Made by a program: the position numbers and the translations under genes
Shown here: one piece after another, positions 24,368-34,859 of the stretch
How the letters are laid out: each line of letters begins with the position of its first letter
Position numbering within the stretch: position 1 is the stretch's first letter
Notes under the pieces: model-generated
The model's input: only the letters and a program-made list of their open reading frames with translations
Databases searched by the model: none
Told to the model about the DNA's origin: nothing
Source of the DNA: Hippopus hippopus
Lineage: Eukaryota > Mollusca > Bivalvia > Cardiida > Cardiidae
DNA length: 64,000 nt
Assembly (NCBI GenBank): GCA_946811185.2
Contig: OX328098.1
Coordinates: forward strand, 39,371,650 to 39,435,649
Direction: 5' to 3'

Positions 24368-24568
24368 GTTAACGGTTTACCACATAATCCCAAGTTCCAG
24401 TGACCCCGTTAGAGAGAAAATGGTGGTGACCAGCATTTTCTCCTTTTTCCACTTCCCACTATGTTTTCCACCCCATCAATCAGTAATTCCATAATTTACG
24501 CTACATTTGAATTGTTGTCTAAAAATGCTTTCAGTTTGGACCAGGCTAAAATTTTGTTGTTTGGTAAG
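24368..24568 (+). mobile_element. MITE-A copy
   Basis: TTAACGGTTTACCACATAAT to GTTGTTTGGTAAGG. Confidence 0.7.
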
Positions 24569-24854
24569 GACGTACATGTATCCAGAATATCATGTTGTAG
24601 TATTTTTCCTGGTGTTTATGTTTGATTTGAGCAGCGAGAGAAAATTTTATATCACGTGAGACTGAAGGTCGAGTGCGATGACAAAATTTTCTTTCACAGC
24701 GAGAAGCAAGTACAAGCATCAGGAAAGTTACTACAACAAATTATTCCGGTAAATTTTCAGGTGTATAATAAAAGTGATTATTGCTGTAGTTAAAGAAACT
24801 AACTAAACTTATTGAAAAATGCCAAATTTATAATTGATGAAACACAGACAACAC
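24569..24854. other. Unassigned intronic DNA
   Basis: No exon or known repeat seen in the LIM-gene last intron. Confidence 0.4.
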
Positions 24855-24946
24855 AAACCCCATCAATCAGTCCACTTTTAATTTGTCATTTGCAAACGCT
24901 TTCAATTTGGACTCTTCTAAAACTTTATTCTTTGGCAAACAGTTAA
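24855..24946 (+). mobile_element. MITE-A right-arm fragment
   Basis: AATTTGTCATTTGCAAACGC to TTTGGCAAACAGTTAA. Confidence 0.55.
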
Positions 24947-24949
24947 CGA

Positions 24950-25500
24950 CGTATATTACAAATTTTTCTAACAGACAGATTTTTTAAAAACTTTGCACGT
25001 ACAAAGCTCATCATGGCTCTAGGAGATTATCGTAAAAAAAAAATGTGGGTCACGGTGCTCGTTTCTGAGAAATTTGCCTTTGAAAAAGGTATATACAGTT
25101 CCAAAATTCAGCTTATATTGGATTTAATGCGCCTTTCTTTAATAGTCAGTTAAACAGGAAAATTACAGGAAAAATATACAAATATACATCATTTTAATGA
25201 AAATTCATATATTTTTGCACAAAAAATATATAAAAGCCTGGTTTTGAGCATAGTAAATGTACAAATATGCATGTTATACATGGATCATTGAGTTACAGGG
25301 AGATAATTTGACCGATTTAAGGGTTAATCTGAAATAAGTACATACTTTCTAACGGACAGATTTTTCCTAAAATTTACACACTTATAGTATTTATAATTCT
25401 AAACAATAAGAAAAAAATAAAATTGGCACCCATCCATGCTTATTTCGTCAGAAAACAAGGTTGAAAGTCACTGTGGAAGTTATTTTTTCAAGGAAAAAAA
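24950..25500. repeat. AT-rich block with a diverged internal duplication
   Basis: TTTTCTAACAGACAGATTTT (near 24965) and TTTCTAACGGACAGATTTTT (near 25347) head two loosely similar segments of about 100 bp. Function unknown. Confidence 0.4.
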
Positions 25501-25519
25501 TAGGATAAAAGCTCAACAG

Positions 25520-25600
25520 ACAGAATGGGAAAAGGAGAAATTGCTCAATAGGAGTGATTTCTCCTTTTCCAAGAATAATTTTCAAAGTGGAAACAGCTAT
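25520..25600. mobile_element. MITE-A centre fragment
   Basis: GGGAAAAGGAGAAATTGCTC / GAGTGATTTCTCCTTTTCC palindrome remnant. Confidence 0.45.
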
Positions 25601-25909
25601 ACTTCCACAGCTTTAAATTTCCTGCCTTTGTTTCCTTGTTTGGTGTGTAACACCGTGTCAGCAGCATTTTAATTATTTCACGGTGACAGTTCAAAGATCC
25701 ATTCCTTTCTCTTCACCAATACTACCCGAAGAAAGTATTACTTTTTTCACTGCACCATTAGTATAACCATTATGTGCAAAAAATACATAGGTTCACTTTT
25801 GATTCAATATCCACGACAAAAATTCATGCGCAGTAGGATGCGCGCGAACATTTGTCATATACGTCGTTAAACAGAGGAATGCTAGGTAAAAGATTGACCC
25901 TTTAACAGA

Positions 25910-26132
25910 TTTACCCTTTACCACACAATCATGACTTTTAACAACCCTGAGAAAGAAAGCGTTTGAAAAGATGATGGGAAAGGGAGAAAACGCTGGCAAC
26001 CAGCATTTTCTCCTTTTTCCACAATGTTTCTACCCTTCTCAAAACAAATTTTAATTTTTAGTTACATTTGTCATCTGCAAATGCTTTCAGTTTGGACAAG
26101 TTTAAAATTTTGTCATGTTGTAAAATGTTTAA
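25910..26132 (+). mobile_element. MITE-A full-length copy
   Basis: CCTTTACCACACAATCATGA to GTCATGTTGTAAAATG; ends 13 bp from the LIM exon boundary. Confidence 0.75.
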
Positions 26133-26144
26133 TACCGCACTTAC

Positions 26145-26266
26145 TTCAACAACATATTACATTCACTGCATCTAAAACATAATTTGTGGAAGGGTCGCCC
26201 GCCAGCCTCAATTCTCTCAGCACGATAAACTGTCTTGTTACAAGATGCACACTTTTCCCCACCACC
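26145..26266 (-). CDS. LIM-domain protein exon (CRP/CRIP-like zinc finger)
   Basis: Minus-strand exon between acceptor aatcttgtttccag and donor GTAAGT (phase 2 end). Reads GGGEKCASCNKTVYRAERIE, then AGGRPFHKLCFRCSECNMLL. Joined to 23993-23897 it gives a complete LIM signature C-x2-C-x17-H-x2-C-x2-C-x2-C-x17-C-x2-H. LIM domains are double zinc fingers used for protein-protein contacts, often at actin structures. The GGGxKCxxCxKTVYxAE start resembles the first LIM domain of cysteine-rich proteins (CRP/MLP), so only a few residues may precede it, but the initiator exon was not found. Convergent with RPAP2. Specific orthology unknown. Confidence 0.85.
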
Positions 26267-26308
26267 CTGGAAACAAGATTAAGATGACTATATCGAATTG
26301 TGTAATTA

Positions 26309-26385
26309 TCCAACATTTTTATCTTCTCCAACAGTATTTTCTGCCCTTTGATAGACAAATTCCATCATACTCGCCGCATGTAATT
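26309..26385 (+). mobile_element. MITE-A fragment (left piece of an interrupted copy)
   Basis: CTTCTCCAACAGTATTTTCT, GATAGACAAATTCCATCAT. The matching right-end piece is at 26893-26951, so about 500 bp was inserted. Confidence 0.5.
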
Positions 26386-26738
26386 AGTTCTCTTTATTTC
26401 ATGCTTTCCGGTAGGTTATCGAGAAATATCGGTGAAATATTTTTCGATATTTCATGGTTACGACCAGTGAAAATACCGATTTTTACATTGTAACTCTTCA
26501 ATTGAAGGCGGAAACAGTTGTTCCCGCGCACTAGTTACCTAAGTAAAATGCGCGTGCCTCACAACTAGATGGAAATATTTACCTTACATTTCTCGCGCTT
26601 GACGTAATCTTGTAATGCGTTGCTATGCGGAGGGGGTACGCCACGGGGAATAACTGAAAAGAACCGTACTGGATTTTGATTAAGTCCCCCCCCCACCCCC
26701 CACCCCCAGAAAGGGTTAAAAGCATGAAATAAATAGAA
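26386..26738. mobile_element. Short element with about 20-bp inverted ends
   Basis: TTCTCTTTATTTCATGCTTT at the left is inverted as AAAGCATGAAATAAATAGAA at the right (18 of 20). No coding capacity. Contains a poly-C tract (26687-26706). Confidence 0.5.
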
Positions 26739-26740
26739 TG

Positions 26741-26892
26741 TTTGTTTTTTTCGGTGAAAGATCGAAATTTATTTCATCGAGTGAACATCATCGGTAATAT
26801 TTTCACGAGTGGCTGCTGCGCCACTCGTGAAAATATTATCGATGATGTTCACTTGATGAAATAAATTTCGATCTTTCACCGTAAAAAACAAA
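26741..26892. repeat. Long near-perfect hairpin (about 150 bp)
   Basis: Arms of about 73 bp from TTTGTTTTTT to AAAAAACAAA, meeting at CGAGTGGC-TGCTGC-GCCACTCG. Only a few mismatches by eye. Abuts the element at 26386-26738. Confidence 0.85.
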
Positions 26893-26951
26893 TATCCTCT
26901 ATGTAATTGCTTTCAATACAGACGAGTCTAAAAATCTTGTTTGGTAAACGC
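26893..26951 (+). mobile_element. MITE-A right-end fragment
   Basis: AATTGCTTTCAATACAGACG to GTTTGGTAAACGC. Confidence 0.5.
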
Positions 26952-27198
26952 TTGCACATAACTGTATGTACATAAATAAGAGACCAGATCTCAGAACTCT
27001 CGGTGCTTTGATACTAAAACAATTTCAAGGTAAACTGGACACAATACAGGTGTTGTACCTTGTTTACACACACGTCAAGGGCTTATCAATCTTTCGGTCT
27101 GCGGATGGTTTATCAGTAAGCTTTACAACGATTGGGCCATTTAAGTACAAACGTATTTCTACATTTTCTACGATCCCACAGTTCAGCATCTTCCAAGT

Positions 27199-27427
27199 TT
27201 AACCCTTTACCACACAATGACGCCTTTTAACGCCCCTGAAGAAGAAGCCTTTTGAAAACATTGTGGGAAAAGGAGAAAATGCTGGTAACCAGCATTTTCT
27301 CCTTTTCCCACAAAGTTTTCTACCCTATCAAAGAAAAGTAGGGTCATTTGAGCCACTATGAAATTGTCATCTGCAAATGCTTTCAATTTGGATAGGTCTT
27401 AAATTTTGCCGTGTGGTAAAGGGTTAA
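27199..27427 (+). mobile_element. MITE-A full-length copy
   Basis: TTAACCCTTTACCACACAAT to GTGTGGTAAAGGGTTAA, perfect palindrome. Its right TTAA is the left TTAA of the next B copy. Confidence 0.9.
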
Positions 27428-27545
27428 CCCTTAAGCTGCTAATCGCGACTCAATTGCCTTTTGCGGACAGTGTAGATCAAGATCAGACTGGAATGTAGTC
27501 TGATCTTATATCTACATTGTCCGATAGAGAGATTTTTTTGTCCAA
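27424..27545 (+). mobile_element. MITE-B copy (3' truncated)
   Basis: TTAACCCTTAAGCTGCTAAT, TTTTGCGGACAGTGTAGATC, shortened hairpin. Confidence 0.75.
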
Positions 27546-27589
27546 GTAATTTGTTACTTTTCAATTCGTTACTTTAGTTTTTGTCAGGC

Positions 27590-27812
27590 CTGGGGGTCCT
27601 GCGTGGCTTAGTGTTAAAGTGTAGGACTCGTAACCTGGAGGCCTCTGGTTCAAGCCTCGTTGGTACCACCTGGCCTTTCGTGGGATTGTCCTTTGGCAAG
27701 ACACTTCAGCGCTCTAGCCTAGTACAGGTGAAACCAAGGACATACATGAATGAGCGTGCAGTGTCCGAGATATAGCTGAAATAATGTTAAAGGCAGCGTT
27801 GAACACCACATG
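27590..27812 (+). mobile_element. SINE-2, best-preserved copy
   Basis: tRNA-like head GGTCCTGCGTGGCTTAGTG ... GGTTCAAGCC (box B), body TTTGGCAAGACACTTCAGCG, 3' AATAATGTTAAAGGCAGCG. Confidence 0.8.
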
Positions 27813-27813
27813 T

Positions 27814-28005
27814 GCCAGCCCTTAACAACACAAACCCGAGTTTAAATGACACGGAGACAGAAGGATTTTGAAACATTGTGGGAAAAGGAGAAAATGCTCT
27901 TTAAAAAGCAAATTTCATCATTTGGGCAATATATTCAGTTTGTCGTATGCAAAAGCTTTCAGTATGTACCAGACTTAAACTTTGTCGTCTGGTAAAGAGT
28001 TAAAG
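27814..28005 (+). mobile_element. MITE-A internally deleted copy
   Basis: CCCTTAACAACACAAACCCG to GTCTGGTAAAGAGTTAA. Confidence 0.65.
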
Positions 28006-28318
28006 GGAGCTGGTCAGATTTTTACAATCTCACCAAACTTTAAAAAAGATAATTCATCACAGAATTGAATAAACCGATAGCTTGCAAATCATCAGTAAAG
28101 AAGAAAGGCAAAAGTAAAAAAAAAAAAGTTTTCAGTGGTATTTTCTTCATAGGCTACGAAGCCTCTATAGGTATTTTAGATTTTGCGCTAGAGTTTCGCA
28201 GAGACTAGTGGGAATGTCACATGATCAATAAAGCGCATTGTAGCGAGGATTTATTTTCAAATTAGTATGATGACGTCATATCTGGTGTGATACCGTCTGC
28301 AAAACGACCATCCCGAAA
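28006..28318. other. Unassigned DNA
   Basis: No exon recognised; contains a TGACGTCA (near 28271). Confidence 0.4.
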
Positions 28319-28457
28319 TTTGCTTTTGGTAGGATAGCAAACATTGTGGATGAAGGACAAATGCTAGTTACTGCATTTTCTCCTTTTCCTACAATGTTCT
28401 CAACAGCTTATTGTCCTCGGGGTCGTTAAAACTTGGGATTGTGGGGTAAAGGGTTAA
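28319..28457 (-). mobile_element. MITE-A truncated copy
   Basis: GGATAGCAAACATTGTGGAT to TGGGGTAAAGGGTTAA. Confidence 0.65.
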
Positions 28458-28576
28458 AAAGACTAAACATAAGCCCAGCGAAGGACATAGCCTGGGTACA
28501 TACGCCAATAATTTCCCACCCATTCTTTATCTCAGTGTCTCTGTCACGGTCTAAACAGCTCTGTTGCAATAATCTA

Positions 28577-28685
28577 TTAACTCATCACTACAATATTCCG
28601 AGATTCAACAATCCAAAAGAAGAAAGGCTTTGAAAACATTGTGGGAAAAGGAGAAAATGCTGGTAACCAGCAGGTAAAGAGTTAA
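28577..28685 (+). mobile_element. MITE-A deletion derivative
   Basis: The left half runs to CTGGTAACCAGCA and then jumps directly to GGTAAAGAGTTAAT; the right arm is deleted from the palindrome centre. Confidence 0.75.
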
Positions 28686-28875
28686 TCTGCACCGTAAGTA
28701 TTACGGTTTTTGACAAAGAAGACGTCAGAAAATATGGGGAAAAATGCATGTATCAGACCGTTAGAAACGAGGCTTGGATTTATTTAACTTCAAACCCATT
28801 TACAGCAACTGGACTATGTTGTGGGACGGATCGTACATACACTGTATCTATACGTTCCCTGGGGCCAAAATGTAC

Positions 28876-29048
28876 AATTTATTACACAATCTTGTGTTTT
28901 AACGACCCTATCGGCGAGGGCTATTGAAACATTGTGCAAAAGGAAGAAAATGCAGGCAATGTGTTTATTTTAGTCACACTTAACATGTTGTTGGGAATGC
29001 TTTTATTTAAGGCAAGTTTAAAGGGTTGCCGTTTAGTAAAGAGTTGAA
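28876..29048 (+). mobile_element. MITE-A internally deleted copy
   Basis: TTTATTACACAATCTTGTGT to GTTTAGTAAAGAGTTGAA. Confidence 0.6.
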
Positions 29049-29049
29049 C

Positions 29050-29466
29050 AAAGATCAGTGAGAGGGGTTTATTTTACATCAAATCTTTTGCCAATTGCCA
29101 ATGACGAAACCTAATAATGTAGGAAGGCCAACAGCTCAAAAACAATAGGCAGTAATGACGTCAGAGATTGTGTTTACCTGTCGAAAACCTGAAATTTACA
29201 CGTTGGCATGTGATTGGTATTGTCTCTGTGGAAACGCAACAATTTTCCACATGTTGCCTTTGTCTCGTTAAATTTCATTCTTTCTTTATGTTCTTAGCAC
29301 ATATCTCTTTGAAACTAACGTGGTAGGAGGAGTGATCAGTTGTTATAGGCCATGGCTCCCTGATTGTGCAATGCTGTCTTTAACATTACACTTTATATAT
29401 GCTGTCTTTATCATTACACAAACTGTTATCTTTAATCATTATTAAAAGATATTCTCTTTTGGTTTG
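29050..29466. other. Unassigned DNA
   Basis: No exon or known repeat; a short near-tandem GCTGTCTTTA...CATTACAC duplication at 29371-29415. Confidence 0.35.
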
Positions 29467-29651
29467 ATTAACCATGTACCAAACGATCCAGACTTTTAAC
29501 GACCATGAGGAAAAAGGTTTCAGAAACTTCTTCCACAATGCTTTTTACCCTTTGAAAACAATAATTGCTTGCTTTCAGTAAGATTTGAGATGTGTCTGCA
29601 ATGCTGTTAATTAAACTGACACAGGATAAAAATCTTTCTTTTCAGTTGATT
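29467..29651 (+). mobile_element. MITE-A internally deleted copy
   Basis: TTAACCATGTACCAAACGAT; CTTCCACAATGCTTTTTACC. Confidence 0.55.
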
Positions 29652-29699
29652 ACATTTTACAACGGATTGAGTTCATCTATTTGGCGTTGACAAAGTTAA

Positions 29700-29740
29700 G
29701 AGAGAAAGACAGACAGAGAGGGAGAGAGAGAGAGATTGAC
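29700..29740. repeat. (GA)n microsatellite
   Basis: Interrupted GA repeat. Confidence 0.85.
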
Positions 29741-29948
29741 AAATGCTTTTTTTTTATATGCACCGTGTTATTTTGACTTTGTACACTTGTACTCGTCTAA
29801 TTGAATATCTGTTCTATTCTATTCTGTTTCCTTATTACATGTACTTTAAAACATTTTAATCTTCGCTAAGAACTCAATAGAATGTTTGCTTAATACAGGT
29901 TGTCTGCTCAATACAGGCGGTCACTGAGATAGGTTTTAAAACACTGTT

Positions 29949-30071
29949 TAAACCCTTTACCATACAACGCCGAGTTTTAACGACCCTTAGGAAAAGGTCT
30001 TTGAAAACGTTGTTTTTTATCGTCTGCGATAGCTCTAAATTTGAACCAGTCTAAAATTTTGTCCAGTTAAC
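29949..30071 (+). mobile_element. MITE-A deletion derivative
   Basis: TTTAAACCCTTTACCATACA to AAATTTTGTCCAGTTAA; palindrome removed. Confidence 0.65.
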
Positions 30072-30337
30072 AATGGTCTTTGAATGCAGATCCTGTATAT
30101 GTTCGTCGACGTTTACAAATAACTTTTAGACCAAGAAGTATCATCAAGGATGTACGTGAAGAATGTAATATAAATTTTACCGAATAGCCGATTTCATATT
30201 ATATACAATAAATGTAAAAGCTTATATCAGATGAAAGTAACAAACAGGAAATTAAACAATCATCAATTAACAAATCTAAAAATAGCTGTATTTCCGGTTA
30301 GTTTTTTTCCCTCGCTTTAAATACCAATGAAATTAAA

Positions 30338-30452
30338 TCAACTCTTTACCAAACGTCAAAATTCTAGACTAGTCCAAATTAAAACCAATTGTACCAGCAT
30401 TTTCTCCTTTTCCCACAATGTTTTCAAAAGCCTTCTTCCTCAGGGTTAATAC
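30338..30452 (-). mobile_element. MITE-A deletion derivative
   Basis: CAACTCTTTACCAAACGTCA; only the right palindrome arm (ACCAGCATTTTCTCC) remains. Confidence 0.65.
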
Positions 30453-30466
30453 TTTGTCAGAAATCC

Positions 30467-30634
30467 TTATCCGTTACCAAACAGACCTGACCCTGGAGAA
30501 TAACGTTTTCATAAACAATGTGGCGAAAAAGAGAACACGCTGATTACCTGCATTTTCTCCTTTTGTGGACTATGACGTTCTCAAAAGGCTTCTGCAGAGT
30601 TGTCAAAACACGTAATTGTTCAGTAAAGGATTAA
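30467..30634 (+). mobile_element. MITE-A degenerate copy
   Basis: GTTACCAAACAGACCTGACC left; a minus-type right end (GTTCAGTAAAGGATTAA). Both ends are of the same arm type. Confidence 0.5.
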
Positions 30635-30884
30635 AGATCATTTTCCCCAACTCCTAACCTCCATAAACAAAATTAGAAGCAAACGCTGTCGAACCCATCC
30701 TAGCAAAGCTTGGACAATCAATGTGAATTAAGATACGAATATGAATATATATTTCATTTCACATATATGAAAAAAAAACACTGTGGAGGAAAAGTTGACC
30801 GTTACGGTGTCTCTTGCCAGTGACTACAAAGTCCTAAGTGGTATACTGCTCAGGTACAATTACTGACGGCATTGTGCGATCCTA

Positions 30885-31010
30885 GGCTGCAAAGCGTGAC
30901 TCAATGCACTTTTGCGGACAGCGTCGATTAAGTGTCGATTAAGATCAGACTACACAGAACGTAAAGTCTGATCTTGGATCTGTACCATCCGCCTATAAGA
31001 AAGAATTATT
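30885..31010 (+). mobile_element. MITE-B copy (degenerate)
   Basis: AGGCTGCAAAGCGTGACTCA, TTTTGCGGACAGCGTCGATT with a short tandem duplication. Confidence 0.7.
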
Positions 31011-31059
31011 TCGGAGCTTAAGTGGATAGAATTTTTAACAGGTCGAGGCTGTAATACTG

Positions 31060-31317
31060 TATGGCCTGCAACACGCGAAAAGGGGTATTCAGACATTTGA
31101 GTAAAGTGTAGTCTCGGATCAGCCTGCGCAGGCTAATCCGAGACTACACTTTCCGTTCTTTTATTATGTTCTGTTTCGCGCAAGTCTACTGTAGGACAAA
31201 ATCGAATGTAGTCGGAGAGTGTCGTCTCGGATCAGCCTACGCGGACTGCGCAGGCTGATCCGAGACGACACTTTACGCAAATGTCCGAATGTCCCTTTTC
31301 GCGTGTTGCAGGCCATA
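31060..31317 (+). mobile_element. MITE-D copy 3
   Basis: TATGGCCTGCAACACGCG ... CGTGTTGCAGGCCATA. The left hairpin is shortened to GATCAGCCTGCGCAGGCTAA (loop deleted). Confidence 0.9.
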
Positions 31318-31334
31318 TTTGGCGCTGAAAGAGA

Positions 31335-31490
31335 TAACCCTTAACGGTTGGAGAGCTGAATTAATGTAATAGGCACCTTTCATTGTGTTATAAAGAAGCT
31401 GACAGAAAGCATTCAAGATCAGACTGTAAGTTCTGTCTATTCTTGTCTTGATCTGCACTGTCCGCAAAATAATAAAAACCTGGTCACGTG
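31335..31490 (-). mobile_element. MITE-B copy (degenerate)
   Basis: GATCAGACTGTAAGTTCTGT, CTTGATCTGCACTGTCCGC. Confidence 0.55.
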
Positions 31491-31492
31491 CT

Positions 31493-31670
31493 TTAACCCT
31501 TTACTAAACAACTCCTACTTTTAACGACTTTATATAAGAACAAGACTTTTGAAAACATTTTCCACAAATACTTTAAAAACTTCCAAAAAACAAATTTCAA
31601 TGTTTGAGTCACAATTATTTTGTCGTCCTCAATGCTTTCAATTTGGACATGTCCAAAGCTTTTTTTTTTT
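31493..31670 (+). mobile_element. MITE-A internally deleted copy
   Basis: TTAACCCTTTACTAAACAAC; TTTGTCGTCCTCAATGCTTT. Confidence 0.65.
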
Positions 31671-31779
31671 TAAATAGTGTTTGAAGTTAAACCACTAAAT
31701 GGGTACAATATAAAAGTCAAGCCAAAAAATAACAAAGAAATAAATTGCTGTGATTTCAAAGTTAATTTTTGCAGGAAAA

Positions 31780-31888
31780 ACTCACCGTCCAAGACAGTTC
31801 AGATTCTAGATCAGACTGCACAAAACGTGCAGTCTGATCTTGATCTACAAAAATCTCAGTGCTTCACTCTTAGCAACGTAAGGGTTAA
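31780..31888. mobile_element. MITE-B copy (partial)
   Basis: TCAGACTGCAC-AAAAC-GTGCAGTCTGA hairpin; right end CGTAAGGGTTAA. Confidence 0.65.
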
Positions 31889-32098
31889 CCCTTAGGCTGC
31901 TAAGCGCGACTCACTGATCTTTTGCGGACAGTGTAGATCAAGATCAAACTGCATAGAACATACAGTCTGATCTTGGAACTACACTGTCCGGTGACGAGAT
32001 ATTTTTCTTCATAAAAATGAATTTGAAATAACATCATTCTGGTTTTTCACTATCGGCTTGAAAGTTTCATTTCATTCATTTGGCAGCATAAGGGTTAA
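31885..32098 (+). mobile_element. MITE-B full-length copy
   Basis: TTAACCCTTAGGCTGCTAAG ... CAGCATAAGGGTTAA. Hairpin, then the family-specific TATCGGCTTGAAAGTTTCAT near the right end. Confidence 0.85.
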
Positions 32099-32306
32099 TT
32101 TTGCATAATTTATTCAACAGATAACTGAAAATGTGTTACTGTGCTCTTCTAGCAGAAAATGTGTTCAAAGCAAAAGTAATCATGTGATCATAAAAAAGTT
32201 GATTTATAATGATCGACAGAGTTGTAATGTTACATAAAAAATAGCATTTTATATGCAAGCATATGTATGATTATTTAACACTTATCGTTCTAAATAAATT
32301 CAATAA

Positions 32307-32477
32307 AACTTTCAAGCCGATAGTATAAATCCGAATAATGTTTTTCAAACTTATTTCTTGGTGAAAAATATCTCCCTATCGGACAGCTTAGATCCAAGAT
32401 CAGACTGCACGTTCTGTGCAGTCTGATCTTGATCTACACTGTCCTCAGTGAGTCGCCCTTCGCATCATAAGGGTTAA
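32307..32477 (-). mobile_element. MITE-B copy
   Basis: AAACTTTCAAGCCGATAGTA, perfect hairpin TCAGACTGCAC-GTTCT-GTGCAGTCTGA, right end ATAAGGGTTAA. Confidence 0.8.
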
Positions 32478-32479
32478 TG

Positions 32480-33100
32480 TTCAATGGCTTACATTGTTGG
32501 CAAATTTTCACCTGCATACATTTTTTTTTTTCATCTCGCAGAGGACCGATTTTGAAAACGTTTAGCATAAAAGAAGTTGCTTGGAAAGACGTTTATCTCC
32601 TTTTTCCACAATGCTTTATAAAGCAATCGTGTATGGAATTTTTGATTTATGACATTGATTTCAGCACCTTTTTTTTTTCAATGTCATAATCTGCTAACTT
32701 GTTTCAAGAGGAAATGACATTATCTTCCGCTAGATGGCATTCTTCAAATACACATATATCTGATTTGGGCATTCTGGGTATAGAACCGGACTACTTTTCA
32801 AAACGACAACCGTTACTTTGATTTTCAAAGTAAAATAAACGTTTACCCAATAAAACGCTACCTGGTGCGATTCATTCAGCTTTGATCAGCTAGCATGTAA
32901 CCTATGCACCTACAAATTATTAACACAACCCCTACAGGCTCGGGTAATAGCTCCAGTATAAGCCTAGCAGACACGTCAAATCTTCGAGGAATATGACATG
33001 CGCAGACAACGGAGGAAATCAGTCAAGGATTCATCATTTATTATACAACGTTTTCAATAACCATCCTTTAAAATTATCATATTTGAATGAAAGGGTGGGT
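32480..33100. other. Unassigned DNA
   Basis: No exon or repeat family recognised apart from poly-T runs. Confidence 0.35.
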
Positions 33101-33104
33101 CTTC

Positions 33105-33319
33105 ACCCTTAGGTTGTTAAGCGCGACTCACTGACCCTTTGCGGACAATGTAGATCAAGATCAGACTGCACAGAACGTGTTGTGTGATCTTTTATCTACA
33201 CTGTCCGATTAACAGATATTTTTTTTCTGCAAAAAAAAATACCTTTGAAAAAGAAAAATCTTGGTTTTTACATCGGCTTGAAAGTTTCATTTAATTTATT
33301 TAACAGGATAAGGGTTATT
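33105..33319 (+). mobile_element. MITE-B full-length copy
   Basis: CCCTTAGGTTGTTAAGCGCG to AACAGGATAAGGGTTA. Confidence 0.85.
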
Positions 33320-34562
33320 AAGATTTACAAACAAGAATCCGACTGCGTGTTTTCGGCGTTATCTCGACCTCTGTGAGCCATCGTATTTAAGTTGTATTCA
33401 TCTGTATCCTGATGTTTCCCTGTTAGATATGGGACCGTGTTAAATTGCTTTGTAATTCTTAAATAAATTTCAAAAAATTAACACTGTTTCTTATTAGCTA
33501 AGCCAAATGGTTGAACTAATCAGAAGTTGTGTTACACATGTTGAATTCCTTTGCAATTAAGAAATTTCTTGAAAAGTCGATTTGATTTCACAGTGGTTGG
33601 TAAATGCGGCCTATTTGGCTGCCAACCATCAGTTTTTGTTAATCAGTTTCCACTAAACTAGTCGGGGTTTAAAACGAGGATAACAACCTTCACACATTTT
33701 TTTTCTTCCACAAACTTCATCCTTGACTGCCTTATTCTGACGGTGATAGAGGACAAGTTTATGATAAACACGAGTGTCTGTGAATTATATCCGCACCGGT
33801 ATCTAAATTTAGCATCGTCTATATTTTTTCTATCCTTCAGGTCTCACCATCTTCTGTCAAGCGTCAAACTGAAATCCTAGATCGACGAATCTTTCCTCTG
33901 TTTCAAGAGAAATAGGTCCTCATAGATCAATGTACGGACGCGTCTGCGTCATTTGATGTGATTAAAAAAACCGTGCAAACCAGTTGCATAAAACAATGAA
34001 CTGTAGTCAAATATCACAGAATAAGCTCTAGATTTGAAAATGGCCTCGTTTCGCAGGTTTGATATGACCCGATTCATAAAGCCTACATCGCGGATGAATG
34101 AGAGAAACATCCAAAAACACCAAAAGCCACTCGAGGAAAATATCCTAAACCGCTAACACTGCACCAATACCACTTTTTTAACACCTAAAACCTCGTGCAA
34201 AACACTTAGAAACACGATTTCATATAAAAATAATAGCCATGAAATACTCATATAAATTATCACTTTTAGAAAAAAAAATTGTAAACCGTTAGATGAATGA
34301 ACTTTTAACGAAATGATTTACTGTTAGAACCTATTTGCAATCACATTTCTGGCATCATCTTCTCTAGGCTAGAACTTTCAGAACTATGATCATATGCGGT
34401 GGTAGTAATAAAATTTTTTTAATTACAATGTCTATAAATAGCCAACATCAGGAGGGTCAAATACGGTACTGAACTTGATTAGATGACACAAGTCCGCGTG
34501 CAAGGGATGTTAAAATATTTGCAATGAAAGTTATATCTTCTTACTGTTGATTGCACGCTATC
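33320..34562. other. Unassigned DNA
   Basis: No confident gene. AATAAA at about 33463. A strong acceptor-like tract at about 33820-33840 is followed by 24 open codons, and a 38-codon ORF starts at 34039. Both are judged chance. Confidence 0.35.
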
Positions 34563-34858
34563 GACAGGCCGAGAACAGTTCTTAACGCAGTCGGTAGCGT
34601 ACGGGCGGTCGCTGGTTCGAATCCCCAGCTCTGTCAATTTCTTTCCGAGGAGTGATGATGGTGATTGCGACAGGATTCATTCTTTTCTCATCGCTGATCA
34701 TTGTTTCGATGATGGTTATTTGAGAAAGCAGTCGGTGGCTTTGGAAGAATATTGTACAGTGCACTGAAAAAAGAAAAACTACGAAATCATGGATAGGTGC
34801 ACTTGTTGCCCCGATATAATTTAATGATGTTGAAAACGGTGTTAAATACTATACAAAC
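34563..34858 (+). mobile_element. SINE-1 copy
   Basis: Head with GGTCGCTGGTTCGAATCCCC (box B), GAAAGCAGTCGGTGGCTTTG body, GAAAACGGTGTTAAATACT tail. Confidence 0.8.
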
Positions 34859-34859
34859 C

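Noticed and set aside
33820..33915. Good polypyrimidine acceptor followed by 24 open codons (VSPSSVKRQTEILDRRIFPL) and a stop
   Set aside because: Too short and without an identified upstream exon or poly(A) signal; could be a terminal exon but unsupported.
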